From positions 2,294,001-2,358,000 of the forward strand of contig NZ_JABXWB010000001.1 in NCBI RefSeq assembly GCF_013375555.1: a stretch of 64,000 bases of DNA, written 5' to 3'. A program made the position numbers and the translations under genes. Source of the stretch: Sphingobium sp. EM0848. Lineage in GTDB: Bacteria > Pseudomonadota > Alphaproteobacteria > Sphingomonadales > Sphingomonadaceae. Under the pieces are notes generated by a model. That model had not been told where the DNA came from, ran no database searches, and saw only the letters and a list, made by a program, of their open reading frames with translations. Below are positions 1 through 8,372 of this stretch, piece by piece; within the stretch, counting starts at the first letter, position 1; each line of letters begins with the position of its first letter.

Positions 1-1
1 C

Positions 2-727
2 AGCCGCGACGCGGCGCTGGGCACGCTGTCGTCCAATCTCAATATCGACATCAGCTTCGGCACGCACGATCAGGCCAGCGTCACGCTGAACGGCCAGTCG
101 CTGGTCCAGGGCAGCACCGCCACCACGCTGGCCGTCACGGCCAACAGCGACGGCACGCTGGCGCTCGCCACCAGCGGCGGCACGGCGCTGGCCGCGCCCA
201 CCAACGGCGCGCTGGGCGGCCTGTTCTCCGCCGCCGACACGGTGTCGCAGCGCCGCACCAGCCTCGACACGCTGGCGCAACAGTTCGTGACCGACATGAA
301 CAACTGGCATGCGCAGGGCGTGACGGACAGCGGCACCAATGGCGCGCCGCTGCTATCGGGCACCACCGCCGCCTCCGTGACCGCACTGATCACCGATCCC
401 AAGCAACTTGCCACCAAATCGTCGGACGGCACGGCCAACGGCAATCTGCTGACGGTATCGACCACCCTGCGCGGCAATGGCAGCGTCGAACAGGGCTGGA
501 CCTCGCTGATCGCCAACAACGCCAATCTGCTGTCCGCCACCAAGGCGGAGCAGACCACGGCGCAGAGCCGCAGCGATCAGGCCGTCGCCGCCCGCGAGGC
601 GGTGAGCGGCGTCGACCTCGACATGGAGGCAGCCGATCTGCTCCGCGTCCAGCAGGCCTATTCGGGCTGCGCGAAGATTCTTCAGGTCGCGAAGGAAACC
701 GTCGACGCTATCCTCCAGATCATGTGA
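2..727 (+). CDS. flgK: Flagellar hook-associated protein 1 (FlgK), C-terminal part
   Basis: FlgK is the junction protein that joins the flagellar hook to the filament, outside the cell. Only the last 241 residues are present. The frame is open from base 2, so the start lies beyond the left edge; the internal methionine at base 242 is not a start. The end of the protein carries the amphipathic helix common to flagellins and hook-associated proteins, with the stretch LLRVQQAYSGCAKILQVAKE at about 25 to 6 residues from the end. A cysteine sits where small residues are usual. flgL starts 18 bases after the stop, as in other flagellar operons. Identification is firm from the C-terminal helix and the neighbour. 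Confidence 0.9.
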   Translation, partial: SRDAALGTLSSNLNIDISFGTHDQASVTLNGQSLVQGSTATTLAVTANSDGTLALATSGGTALAAPTNGALGGLFSAADTVSQRRTSLDTLAQQFVTDMNNWHAQGVTDSGTNGAPLLSGTTAASVTALITDPKQLATKSSDGTANGNLLTVSTTLRGNGSVEQGWTSLIANNANLLSATKAEQTTAQSRSDQAVAAREAVSGVDLDMEAADLLRVQQAYSGCAKILQVAKETVDAILQIM

Positions 728-745
728 ACGGAAAAGGACTGAACC

Positions 746-1591
746 ATGGTAGGCATCACCAATAAGGTCCTTCTGGCCGAAATCCGCCGCCAGCAGCAGC
801 TTTCGCAGGATATCGTCAACGGCCAGACCGCGATCTCCACCGGCAAGACGCTGACCAAGCCGTCGGACAATGCCCTCGCCTGGGTGCAGGTGTCGGACAT
901 CGGCCGCGCGCAGGCGCAGCAGGCCGCCTGGCAGTCCAATGTCAGCACCGGCACGACCCGCGCCACCACGGCCGAAGCCAATCTGGACGAGATGAACAAC
1001 CTGCTGACCCGCGCGCAGGAACTGATGACCTCCGCCCGCAACGGGGCGATGAACGATACCGGCAAGGCCGCCATCGTCGAGGAAATGAAGACGATCCGTT
1101 CGACCATCAGTTCGCTGCTGAACCAGAAGGACTATAATGGCGTGCCCGTCTTCGACGATGGGCAAAGCGTGCTGGTGCCGGTCAGCCGTGGCCTCAACCT
1201 TGCCGTGGTCGGCACGAAACAGGACATATCCGAAGGCATTGATGTCAACGGCACGCCGATGTCGCTGGACGATATTCTCGGCCAGAGCATCACCGCGCTG
1301 CAAAGCGGCACGGACACCGATGTCGCCGCCGGCCTCGACGCGATCAAGGCGGGCCAGCAGCATGTCGTTCTGGAACAGACCAAGCAGGGCGTCCGCGGCG
1401 ACCGGCTCGACACCATCGGCACGCGCCTCACCAATGTCGATCTGGACCTGACGGAACGGCGGCAGAATCTGGAATCGACCGACCTGAGCACGGTCATCTC
1501 CACCGTATCGGCCAAGCTGACCCAGTTGAACGCGGCACAGTCCGCCTTTGCCCGGATCAATCAGCAGACGCTGTTCGATCTGATCAAATAA
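746..1591 (+). CDS. flgL: Flagellar hook-associated protein 3 (FlgL)
   Basis: FlgL is the second hook-filament junction protein, exported through the flagellar secretion system. The product has 281 residues, usual for short alphaproteobacterial FlgL. The N-terminal flagellin-like helix (about residues 1-130, including QQLSQDIVNGQTAISTGKTL and PSDNALAW) and the C-terminal helix (about 225-281, ending AQSAFARINQQTLFDLIK) are both clear, which separates it from full flagellin, since no large variable core lies between. The ATG is preceded by GGAAAAGGA with good spacing. It follows flgK closely and is the last gene of that operon here, because 265 bases with an inverted repeat separate it from motA. 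Confidence 0.9.
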   Translation: MVGITNKVLLAEIRRQQQLSQDIVNGQTAISTGKTLTKPSDNALAWVQVSDIGRAQAQQAAWQSNVSTGTTRATTAEANLDEMNNLLTRAQELMTSARNGAMNDTGKAAIVEEMKTIRSTISSLLNQKDYNGVPVFDDGQSVLVPVSRGLNLAVVGTKQDISEGIDVNGTPMSLDDILGQSITALQSGTDTDVAAGLDAIKAGQQHVVLEQTKQGVRGDRLDTIGTRLTNVDLDLTERRQNLESTDLSTVISTVSAKLTQLNAAQSAFARINQQTLFDLIK

Positions 1592-1713
1592 GCCGGGCGC
1601 CGCGTGGTTTAACCGGCCCATATCCTGTTCCTGCGCGCTCAGGGCCGGGGGTGCGCCTGTGCAGGCGCGCAGCACGCGGCTTTACGGATCAACCATCTGA
1701 AATCGCACCTTTT

Positions 1714-1748
1714 CCGGTCGAAAATGCAGTTACTGAATTTTCGACCGG
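1714..1748. repeat. Perfect 11-bp inverted repeat between flgL and motA
   Basis: CCGGTCGAAAA and its exact reverse complement TTTTCGACCGG are separated by 13 bases. It lies 120 bases after the flgL stop and about 110 before motA. It could end flgL transcription, although no T-run follows the second arm apart from the T's inside it, or it could be an operator for motAB. The rest of the 265-base gap shows nothing else I can name. Confidence 0.55.
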
Positions 1749-1856
1749 CGGCCTAAACCACATCCTAACCAAGCCGTATTAACCAACCGGAAGCGTCGTT
1801 CATGCGACGTTCGGAATCGAGACGGCGCCTTCGGGCAGATTTTTTCGGGGATAGTC

Positions 1857-2720
1857 ATGTTCGCAATCATCGGCCTGGTCGTGCTGCTCGCCATGGTGTT
1901 CGGCGGCTTCATCTTTACAGGCGGCGACATTGGCCCCGTGCTCGAAGCCCTGCCGCATGAAATGATCATCATCGGCGGCGCCGCCATCGGCGCCCTCATC
2001 ATCGGCAATAGCGGCGCGGACCTGAAGGCGCTGGGCGGCGGCCTGGGCAAGGTGTTCAAGGGGCCGAAATACAAGAAGCAGGATTTTCTCGACTGCATCT
2101 TCCTCGTCTCGCGCCTGATGAAGACGCTGCGAGTCGAAGGCCCGGTGGCGCTGGAACCGCATATCGAGGACCCGGCCAGTTCGACCATCTTCTCCGAATA
2201 TCCCCGCCTGATGGGCGACAAGACACTGATCCACCTGATCAGCGACACGCTGCGGCTGGTGGTCGTCTCCTCCGGCACACTCGATCCGCATGCGGTCGAG
2301 GAGGTCATGGATAACGCGCTCAAGACGCACCATCACGAAGCGCTGCGTCCAGCCGACAATCTTCAGGGCCTTGCCGACGCGCTGCCGGCTCTGGGTATCG
2401 TCGCGGCGGTGCTGGGCGTGGTCAAGACCATGGGGTCGATCGACCAGCCCCCGGCGATTCTGGGCGGCATGATCGGTTCGGCGCTGGTCGGCACCTTCCT
2501 TGGCGTGTTGCTCGCCTATGGCATGGTCAACCCCTTCGCCAATCGCTGCCGCGCGGTGATCGAGGCCGACGGCTCCATGTATCATGTCGTCAAGCAGATC
2601 ATCGTCGCCTCGCTGCACGGCCATCCGCAGCCGCTGGTGATCGAGGCGGCGCGCTCCAGCCTCACCCATGCGAACCAGCCGGCCTTCGCCGAAGTGTTCG
2701 ACGGCATGCGGGGCAAATAA
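1857..2720 (+). CDS. motA: Flagellar motor stator protein MotA
   Basis: MotA forms, with MotB, the inner-membrane ion channel that drives flagellar rotation. The 287 residues match the family length. Two N-terminal membrane segments (about residues 1-20 and 35-52) and two C-terminal ones (about 170-192 and 203-225, with LGIVAAVLGVVKTMGSID) flank a large cytoplasmic loop, the standard MotA plan. The ATG is preceded by GGGGAT. motB begins 3 bases after the stop, so the two stator genes are coupled, which is the usual arrangement. Whether the ion is H+ or Na+ cannot be told from the sequence with confidence. Confidence 0.93.
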   Translation: MFAIIGLVVLLAMVFGGFIFTGGDIGPVLEALPHEMIIIGGAAIGALIIGNSGADLKALGGGLGKVFKGPKYKKQDFLDCIFLVSRLMKTLRVEGPVALEPHIEDPASSTIFSEYPRLMGDKTLIHLISDTLRLVVVSSGTLDPHAVEEVMDNALKTHHHEALRPADNLQGLADALPALGIVAAVLGVVKTMGSIDQPPAILGGMIGSALVGTFLGVLLAYGMVNPFANRCRAVIEADGSMYHVVKQIIVASLHGHPQPLVIEAARSSLTHANQPAFAEVFDGMRGK

Positions 2721-2723
2721 GCC

Positions 2724-3776
2724 ATGGCCGAGAAGAAGCGCGGCGCGAACGAGCCCGAACCCAGGCCGATCATCGTCAAGAAGATCATCGTCGAGGGCCA
2801 TGGCGGCCATCATGGCGGCGCGTGGAAGGTCGCCTATGCCGACTTCGTGACGGCGATGATGGCCTTCTTCCTGCTGATGTGGCTGCTGGGCGCGACCACG
2901 GAAAAGCAGCGCAAGGGGCTGGCGGACTATTTCACGCCGACACTGGTGCAGATGAAGGAAAATTCTGCCGGATCCAACGGATTGTTCGGCGGCGACAGCC
3001 TGATGGGCAAGGAAAATTACCCGACCACCGGCGGTCAGGGCAATCTGGCCATCACCATCCCGCGCGACGCGTCCGGAACCAAGGATCAGGGCGGCAAGGC
3101 GACCCGCGCCGCCGACCGCGCCAAGTTCGAAACGATCAAGAAGGAGCTGGAAGCCCGCATGGCCAAGCGGCAGGGCATGGCCAAGCTGCGCAAGAACATC
3201 CGCTTCACCGAAACCCGCGAAGGGCTGCGCATCGACCTGATCGACGAGGCCGACTTCGCGATGTTCGCGATGGGCACTGACCGTCTGCTGCCGCAGGCTC
3301 AGCAATTGGTGAATGAGGTCGCGCAGACCATCAAGACCATGCCCAACCCGCTGATCGTGCGCGGTCATACCGACGGCCTGCCCTACAGCTCCGGCCAGAC
3401 GATGAACAACTGGATGCTCTCCTCCGCCCGTGCGGAAGCGACCCGCAAGGCCCTGGCCGGCAACGGCATCGGCAATGACCGCTTCGACCGGATCGAAGGC
3501 GTCGCCGACCGCGAACCTTTCGCCAAGGACGATGTCTACGACCCGCGCAACCGGCGCATGTCGATCATTCTGGGCTGGACCCACAGCACCGACGACGCGC
3601 CCGACGAACAGTTCGATGCCGAGACCAGAGCCGCGATCAAGGAACGCGACAATCCCGAACATCTGGCCCGGACCGAAGCGCAAAAGCTGGACATGGGCGG
3701 CACCGCCCTGCCCGCCGGGGCCACGCTGATCAACCCGACGGCAAAGGGCACGTCCAACAAGCCCGGCAAGCACTGA
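2724..3776 (+). CDS. motB: Flagellar motor stator protein MotB
   Basis: MotB is the second stator subunit: one N-terminal membrane helix lines the ion channel and an OmpA-like C-terminal domain anchors the stator to peptidoglycan. The helix is at about residues 34-56 (VAYADFVTAMMAFFLLMWLL), and Asp40 within it is in the place of the essential proton-carrying aspartate. The OmpA-like domain (about 190-285) has VRGHTDGLPY and the SSARAEATRKAL helix of the peptidoglycan-binding fold. About 65 polar residues after that domain form a tail of unknown role. The 350 residues are normal for the family. It is paired with motA and is the last gene of the rightward flagellar block. Confidence 0.93.
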   Translation: MAEKKRGANEPEPRPIIVKKIIVEGHGGHHGGAWKVAYADFVTAMMAFFLLMWLLGATTEKQRKGLADYFTPTLVQMKENSAGSNGLFGGDSLMGKENYPTTGGQGNLAITIPRDASGTKDQGGKATRAADRAKFETIKKELEARMAKRQGMAKLRKNIRFTETREGLRIDLIDEADFAMFAMGTDRLLPQAQQLVNEVAQTIKTMPNPLIVRGHTDGLPYSSGQTMNNWMLSSARAEATRKALAGNGIGNDRFDRIEGVADREPFAKDDVYDPRNRRMSIILGWTHSTDDAPDEQFDAETRAAIKERDNPEHLARTEAQKLDMGGTALPAGATLINPTAKGTSNKPGKH

Positions 3777-3809
3777 GAAAGCGGAATTTCCGGTCCGGGT
3801 GGAAGGCTC

Positions 3810-3833
3810 CCACCCCGGCGATAGCTGGGGTGG
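3810..3833. terminator. Possible two-way terminator between motB and lptA
   Basis: CCACCCC and GGGGTGG form a 7-bp stem with a 10-base loop in the 75-base gap where motB and lptA converge. No T-run follows, so it may work with Rho or only protect the 3' ends. Confidence 0.35.
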
Positions 3834-3851
3834 TCCCTTTACTGGACCCGA

Positions 3852-4412
3852 TCAGTTTTTCCGCTGCGGCACCGTAAAGGTTCCCGATACGCGGCCGCCG
3901 GCACCACTGGTCACGCCCGAAGTGCCACCACCCGCAGCCCGCCCGTCCACGGTCGAGCGTCCGCTGGTCAGATCAATCACCAGCCGCCCCCCGGTCAGCC
4001 GGTTCGTACCCTGCGTCAGCGACACATTGCCCAGCATGGTGATCAGCTTGCTGTTGAGATCATAGATGGCGACATTGCCCTTCGCCGTCTCATCCGCCTT
4101 GGTGACGACGACATTGCCGGAGGCATCGATCCGGTCGACCTGCACGCCGTTCGTCCCGGTCGCGCCATTGGGCTGATTCCGATAGGCCACCGTCATCCGC
4201 GCCGCATTCAGCGTCATGCCCGCCTGCGTCACCACGACATTGCCGGACACGATCACGCGGTCGGCGCGGTCCTGCACCTCGATCCGGTCGGCAGTAAAAT
4301 TGACCGGCGCATTGCTGTCATGATTTTTCAGCACCTGTGCATCGGCCCCGGCATAGACCAGGCCAGCCGCGCCAAGAGCGCCCAAAGACAGCAGGATAAG
4401 GGGCTTTTTCAT
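3852..4412 (-). CDS. lptA: Lipopolysaccharide transport periplasmic protein LptA
   Basis: LptA is the periplasmic bridge that carries lipopolysaccharide from LptC to the LptD/LptE outer-membrane complex. The product (186 residues) begins with a signal peptide (MKKPLILLSLGALGAAGLVYA, given here only in outline) cleaved near residue 25, followed by the OstA/LptA beta-jellyroll repeats (VNFTADRIEVQDRADRVIVSG, then DASGNVVVTKADETAKGN and a third GNVSLTQGTNRLTGG). The ATG overlaps the lptC stop in TGATG; a GTG one codon earlier is the alternative. The glycine-rich tail (GGGTSGVTSGAGG) is low-complexity. LptB, often next in line, is absent: motB lies downstream in the opposite direction. Confidence 0.85.
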   Translation of the reverse strand: MKKPLILLSLGALGAAGLVYAGADAQVLKNHDSNAPVNFTADRIEVQDRADRVIVSGNVVVTQAGMTLNAARMTVAYRNQPNGATGTNGVQVDRIDASGNVVVTKADETAKGNVAIYDLNSKLITMLGNVSLTQGTNRLTGGRLVIDLTSGRSTVDGRAAGGGTSGVTSGAGGRVSGTFTVPQRKN

Positions 4413-5059
4413 CACTTCCGCCCTTTGAGGCCATTTTGTTCGATACGCAAGCTTGCTCGACCGTTCAGCGTCACCGTCCGCGCACCCAGATCAGCCTCCA
4501 GATGGTCGCCGCTGAAGGTGCCGATGGGAATGCGCCCATCCACCCGCCCGGCGCTCTGCATCCGCCGCGATTTGAGGTCGACGCCGACATCCCGCGTGGT
4601 CAACCGATAGCCGCCCTCCGACTGGTACTGAACCGGCCCGTCAATCGCGACCCGCTCCGTATCCATATCGTAGCGCCCACGCTGCGCCCGCAGCAGCGCC
4701 TGACCGTCCGACAGCAATATCCGCGCCGACATGTCGTTCAGATCGACAATCGGCTCCCGCGAACTCTTCTGCACGGCGGAACCCGCCCGCAGCGAGAAGG
4801 GCTGCCCCTTGCTGTCCTCGCCGCGATAGAGCGCCTCGGTCACGCGCATCCGCTCCTTCGCGACCTCGACCTTGTTCTTGTCGAGTACGAAGCTGACTTT
4901 GTCCCCGCCAGTAAAGGGCGCCGTCGCCAGCAACGCCGCCAGCACACCCACCGCCACCGGCAGCCAGTTCTTGAGCAGCCCGACCAGCCGGTCATGGCTC
5001 CCCCCCGGCCTCGCCCAATGGCGGCGCACATCGCGTTGCTGATCGGCCTGAATCGACAC
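4412..5059 (-). CDS. lptC: LPS export protein LptC
   Basis: LptC is the inner-membrane-anchored component that takes lipopolysaccharide from the LptBFG transporter and hands it to LptA. The 215 residues show an N-terminal cytoplasmic stretch, one membrane helix at about residues 30-47 (WLPVAVGVLAALLATAPF) and a periplasmic LptC fold with DLNDMSARILLSDGQALLRA and a C-terminal TFSGDHLEADL strand. The start is GTG with GAGG upstream. It lies 7 bases after the RNase D-like gene and is coupled to lptA, giving the order rnd-lptC-lptA that is common in sphingomonads. Confidence 0.82.
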   Translation of the reverse strand: MSIQADQQRDVRRHWARPGGSHDRLVGLLKNWLPVAVGVLAALLATAPFTGGDKVSFVLDKNKVEVAKERMRVTEALYRGEDSKGQPFSLRAGSAVQKSSREPIVDLNDMSARILLSDGQALLRAQRGRYDMDTERVAIDGPVQYQSEGGYRLTTRDVGVDLKSRRMQSAGRVDGRIPIGTFSGDHLEADLGARTVTLNGRASLRIEQNGLKGRK

Positions 5060-5066
5060 CTGAACC

Positions 5067-5684
5067 TCACATATGCGCGAAGATGTCGATCTCCGGCCAG
5101 CCCGCCAGGTCCAGTTCGGCGCGATGCGGCAGGAAATCGAAACAGGCCTGCGCCAGCTCCATCCGCCCTTCGCGAATCAGCCGCTTGTCCAACTCGGCCT
5201 TGAGCTGGTGCAGATAGCGCACGTCCGACGCGGCATAATCCTTCTGCGCGTCCGACAATATCGGGCCGCCCCAGTCGCTCGACTGCTGCTGCTTGCTGAG
5301 TTCCTGCCCCAGCAGTTCGCGCACCAGTTCCTTCAGCCCATGGCGGTCCGTATAGGTCCGCACCAGCCGCGAGGCGATCTTGGTGCAATAGACCGGCGCG
5401 GCGACCACGCCCAGATAATGTTTGAGCGCGGCGATATCGAACCGCCCGAAATGATAGAGCTTCAGCCGCTCCGGATCGGCCAGCACCGCCTTCAGATTGG
5501 GCGCGGCATAATCACTGCCGGGGTTGAAGCGCACCAGATGCTCGTCCCCCTTTCCGTCGCTGATCTGCACGACGCAGAGGCGATCGCGAGGGGTGATCAA
5601 CCCCATGGTTTCGGTGTCGACGGCAATCGGCCCGGGGGCAAGGACGCCTTCGGGCAAATCCTCTTCATGGAAATAAACGGTCAT
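5067..5684 (-). CDS. RNase D-like 3'-5' exonuclease (DEDD family)
   Basis: A 205-residue 3'-5' exonuclease containing only the catalytic domain of the RNase D family; it lacks the HRDC domains of full-length Rnd. The three exonuclease motifs are visible: VDTETMGL at about residues 22-29 (DxE), FGRFDIAAL at about 79-87, and the DEDDy-type YAASDVRYLH at about 149-158. Such enzymes trim RNA 3' ends, though this short subfamily has no settled substrate that I know of. It is the first gene of the leftward group with lptC and lptA, 7 bases before lptC. The link is likely only positional, but it is conserved in related genomes as far as I recall. Confidence 0.82.
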   Translation of the reverse strand: MTVYFHEEDLPEGVLAPGPIAVDTETMGLITPRDRLCVVQISDGKGDEHLVRFNPGSDYAAPNLKAVLADPERLKLYHFGRFDIAALKHYLGVVAAPVYCTKIASRLVRTYTDRHGLKELVRELLGQELSKQQQSSDWGGPILSDAQKDYAASDVRYLHQLKAELDKRLIREGRMELAQACFDFLPHRAELDLAGWPEIDIFAHM

Positions 5685-5942
5685 GCTTCCCCTCTATGGC
5701 GAATCCGTCCACGCCGCAATCACTCGCTGCATCACCCTTCACCTTGCCCGAAAATGCCCTTGAAAGCGCCATATTCACAGCTTTTGCTCCGGATTTACGC
5801 CAATATGTAAAATCATTCGCGCTGCTCTGAAAAGCTGATATAGTGAGTCCCAAACCGCAGCTTTGCGGTGGATTCTGCATGTCATTCGCCCGACATGTTT
5901 GTCCGGTTCAGTCTGGGGCGAAGCGAAAGTGACCAACAGGGC

Positions 5943-6743
5943 ATGAGTTTTGATAGAGGTCGCCGCGGCGGGCGCGGCAAGGACAAGCGCGACGGTTTCG
6001 GCGACGACAATTTCTATGGCGGTGATCGCGGCGGTTTCGGCGGTGGTTTCGATCGTGGCGGCTTCGGTGGTGACCGCGGCGGCTTTGGAGGTGGCGATCG
6101 CTTCGGCGGCGGCGGCGGTGGTGGCGGCGGCTTCGGCGGCGGTCGCAGCGGCGGTGGCTTCGGCGGCGGCGGCGGTGGTTTCGGCGGCGGTGGTCGCGGT
6201 ATGCCTGCCCAGGTCGTGGGTGAAGGCACCGGCGTCGTAAAGTTCTTCAACGGCCAGAAGGGTTTCGGCTTCATTGTCCGTGACGATGGCGGCGAAGACG
6301 TGTTCGTCCACATCAGCGCCGTCGAACAGGCGGGCCTGACCGGCCTTGCCGAAGGTCAGCAGCTCGGCTTCACGCTGGTGGATCGTGGCGGCAAAGTGTC
6401 GGCTACCGATCTCAAGATCGAAGGCGAACCGCTCCCCGTCACCGAACGCGCGCCCCGCGAACCGCGCGCCGGCGGCTTCGGCGATCGTCCGGGCGGCGAC
6501 CGCGGCCCGCAGCGCCAGCTCACCGGCGAACGCGCCAGCGGCACGGTCAAGTTCTTCAACGCGATGAAGGGCTTCGGCTTCATCCAGCGCGATGACGGCC
6601 AGCCCGACGCTTTCGTGCACATCAGCGCCGTCGAACGCGCCGGCATGAGCGCCCTCAATGAAGGCGACCGCCTTGACTTCGAACTCGAAGTTGACCGTCG
6701 CGGCAAGTACGCAGCGGTGAACCTTCAGTCGAAGGCCGACTAA
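5943..6743 (+). CDS. Glycine-rich protein with two cold-shock domains
   Basis: A nucleic-acid-binding protein of 266 residues. Residues 1-88 are a disordered segment almost wholly of Gly, Phe, Arg and Asp (FGG, DRGG and RGG repeats). Cold-shock domain 1 covers about 95-162 with RNP1 KGFGFI and RNP2 VFVHI; domain 2 covers about 198-265 with KGFGFI and AFVHI. A basic linker (PREPRAGGFGDRPGGDRG) joins them. Twin cold-shock domain proteins are common in alphaproteobacteria and act as RNA chaperones; the RGG/FG-rich head is an unusual addition. I chose the ATG beginning MSFDRGRRGG because the upstream in-frame extension has no domain-like sequence; its ribosome binding site is weak. A strong terminator follows, so it is monocistronic. 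Confidence 0.85.
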   Translation: MSFDRGRRGGRGKDKRDGFGDDNFYGGDRGGFGGGFDRGGFGGDRGGFGGGDRFGGGGGGGGGFGGGRSGGGFGGGGGGFGGGGRGMPAQVVGEGTGVVKFFNGQKGFGFIVRDDGGEDVFVHISAVEQAGLTGLAEGQQLGFTLVDRGGKVSATDLKIEGEPLPVTERAPREPRAGGFGDRPGGDRGPQRQLTGERASGTVKFFNAMKGFGFIQRDDGQPDAFVHISAVERAGMSALNEGDRLDFELEVDRRGKYAAVNLQSKAD

Positions 6744-6773
6744 GAAAAGATCTGCCCGCTTTCGGGAGAGGAT

Positions 6774-6805
6774 AAAGGGGTCGCCTGCCCGGCGGCCCCT
6801 TTTTT
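6774..6805 (+). terminator. Rho-independent terminator of the cold-shock gene
   Basis: AAAGGGG and a following GC-rich loop pair with CCCCTTT, and a run of six T's ends the structure 57 bases after the stop codon. It also lies just beyond the 3' end of the regulator gene on the other strand and may serve both. Confidence 0.8.
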
Positions 6806-6831
6806 ATGCTCTGGACGGGCCATAGCCCCTC

Positions 6832-8229
6832 TCAAACCCGCCGAAACGGAAACGGCGCCACCGTCCGTTCATAACCATGCAGATCCAGCGCCCGCGTCAC
6901 CGGCGGCAGGGCGCGGTCCGGGCAGTTCCGCCGTTCACACAGATGGCAGGTCGGCCCGACTTCCACCGCGCTCCCTTTCTCCACGTCGATGCCGTCGGCA
7001 TGGACGATCCGGCCCGCATGCTTCGCCTCGCAGCCGAGCGCGATCACCGACCGGCCCCGCGCACCGCCGTCCCTCGGCAGGCCGATGGTAAGGCTCAGGA
7101 AGCGCCGCCCATCCAACCTCTCGATAAGCTGCGCGCCGACCGCATCCGGCTCCTGTCCCGCATGCGCATCCCAGCGCGGACAGGTACCGCCAAGCCGCGC
7201 AAAGGGCCACGCCTCCCCATCGAAACGTTTGGAGATGTTCCCCGCCCGATCGATCTTCACCATGAAGAAGGGCACGCCCCGCGCCCCCGTCCGGCCCAGG
7301 CTGGTCAACCGATGCCCCAGCTGCTCCATGGACACGCCGAACCGTGCGCGCAGCAGCAACAGGTCATGGCGACTCTGCTCCGCCGCCTTGGTGAAACGGT
7401 CATAGGGCATGATGAGCGCCGCTGCCGCATAGTTGGTGAGCGCGATACCGGCGAGCCGCCGGCTGTCCTCGTCCGGCGGCCCCGTCCGCGCAACCTGCGC
7501 CGCGATCCCGTCCGCCATCTCCTGCGCGCAAAGCTGATAGGCCAGCGCAAACAGCCGTCCCGACGAGGCCAGCCGCTCACTCAGCAACAGCCGCCGCCGG
7601 TGCATGTCATAATGGCGCAGCGTCCCGCCCAGCACGTCCTCCCGCACGATCTGCACACCCATGCCATGGCGTTCCTTGAGCCGCGCCCGGATGCCCGCCT
7701 GCAATGCGGAAGGATCGTCGCCCAATTCCGGCGACAACAGCTCTGCTGCCACATCCAGCTCGGCAAAATGATTGCCCGCCCGCGCCACCGCCTCGCGCAG
7801 CCAGTCCAGCGGCGCGTGCAGTGGCGCAGCGGCGCCCACCCCCACCTGCTCCGGCAAACGCCGCAAATCACTGAGCGCCCGGTAAAAGCGCCCGATCGCC
7901 TCGCTGACCCCCGGATAATTTTCCGCAACCTCCAGCACCTCGTCCCTGGCGATGCCGATGTCGCGCACCAGCCCATCGGACAGAATCTCACCCAGGGCCG
8001 TCGCCGCGCCCTCCTGCGTGCCGGCGACGAAATCGCGAATATCGATGTCATAGACATTGGCGAGCCGCAGCAGCATCTGCGCCGTCAAGGGCCGCTGATT
8101 GCGTTCCAGATGGTTCAGATAGCTGGGCGAAACCCCCAGTTCCTCCGCCATTCGTGTCTGGTTCAGGCCCAGTTCCCGCCGCAAGACCCGCAGCTTGAGG
8201 CCCAGATAGAGTTTCCGATCATCCGCCAT
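6832..8229 (-). CDS. XRE-family regulator of the short-chain fatty acyl (ScfR/RamB/MccR) type
   Basis: A 465-residue transcription factor. The Cro/C1-type helix-turn-helix is at about residues 9-63 (LNQTRMAEELGVSPSYLNHL). The middle has an ImmA/IrrE-like region without a clear HExxH zinc-protease motif, and the C-terminal third holds the short-chain fatty acyl regulator domain with a cysteine cluster TCHLCERRNC near residue 435. Relatives control propionate/methylcitrate or glyoxylate genes in response to acyl-CoA and often repress their own gene. A perfect palindrome over the start codon supports self-control. No catabolic operon is adjacent, so the target genes lie elsewhere. The small gene starting 144 bases away in the opposite direction could share the control region. 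Confidence 0.85.
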   Translation of the reverse strand: MADDRKLYLGLKLRVLRRELGLNQTRMAEELGVSPSYLNHLERNQRPLTAQMLLRLANVYDIDIRDFVAGTQEGAATALGEILSDGLVRDIGIARDEVLEVAENYPGVSEAIGRFYRALSDLRRLPEQVGVGAAAPLHAPLDWLREAVARAGNHFAELDVAAELLSPELGDDPSALQAGIRARLKERHGMGVQIVREDVLGGTLRHYDMHRRRLLLSERLASSGRLFALAYQLCAQEMADGIAAQVARTGPPDEDSRRLAGIALTNYAAAALIMPYDRFTKAAEQSRHDLLLLRARFGVSMEQLGHRLTSLGRTGARGVPFFMVKIDRAGNISKRFDGEAWPFARLGGTCPRWDAHAGQEPDAVGAQLIERLDGRRFLSLTIGLPRDGGARGRSVIALGCEAKHAGRIVHADGIDVEKGSAVEVGPTCHLCERRNCPDRALPPVTRALDLHGYERTVAPFPFRRV

Positions 8230-8259
8230 AATGTCATTATGTCAAATCATGACATTATG
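8227..8259. promoter_or_regulatory. Perfect 11-bp palindrome over the start codon of the XRE regulator gene
   Basis: CATAATGTCAT and ATGACATTATG are exact reverse complements separated by 11 bases. The left arm includes the start codon of the leftward regulator gene. A further ATGTCA half lies in the spacer, so TTATGTCA-like units occur as both direct and inverted copies. This is what an autorepressor site of an XRE regulator would look like. Confidence 0.7.
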
Positions 8260-8372
8260 AACAAGTCATCCCATGACCCGCCCACATTAATCGCCCTACC
8301 CTCGTCCTGCCATTCATGGTTTGAAGGGGCATCCGGTCAACAAGGCCGCACAAGTCAAAGAAGGGAAAGACG

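Noticed and set aside
242..727. Start of flgK at an internal methionine codon
   Set aside because: The frame is open to the window edge and the residues before it continue the FlgK sequence.
1800..3773. 657-codon leftward frame over motA and motB
   Set aside because: Antisense to two clear genes, His/Gln/Arg-rich shadow sequence with no family motif.
6020..6200. Repeated GGCGG/TTCGG pattern as a possible CRISPR or minisatellite
   Set aside because: It has no fixed unit or spacers and simply encodes the Gly/Phe/Arg-rich head of the cold-shock protein.
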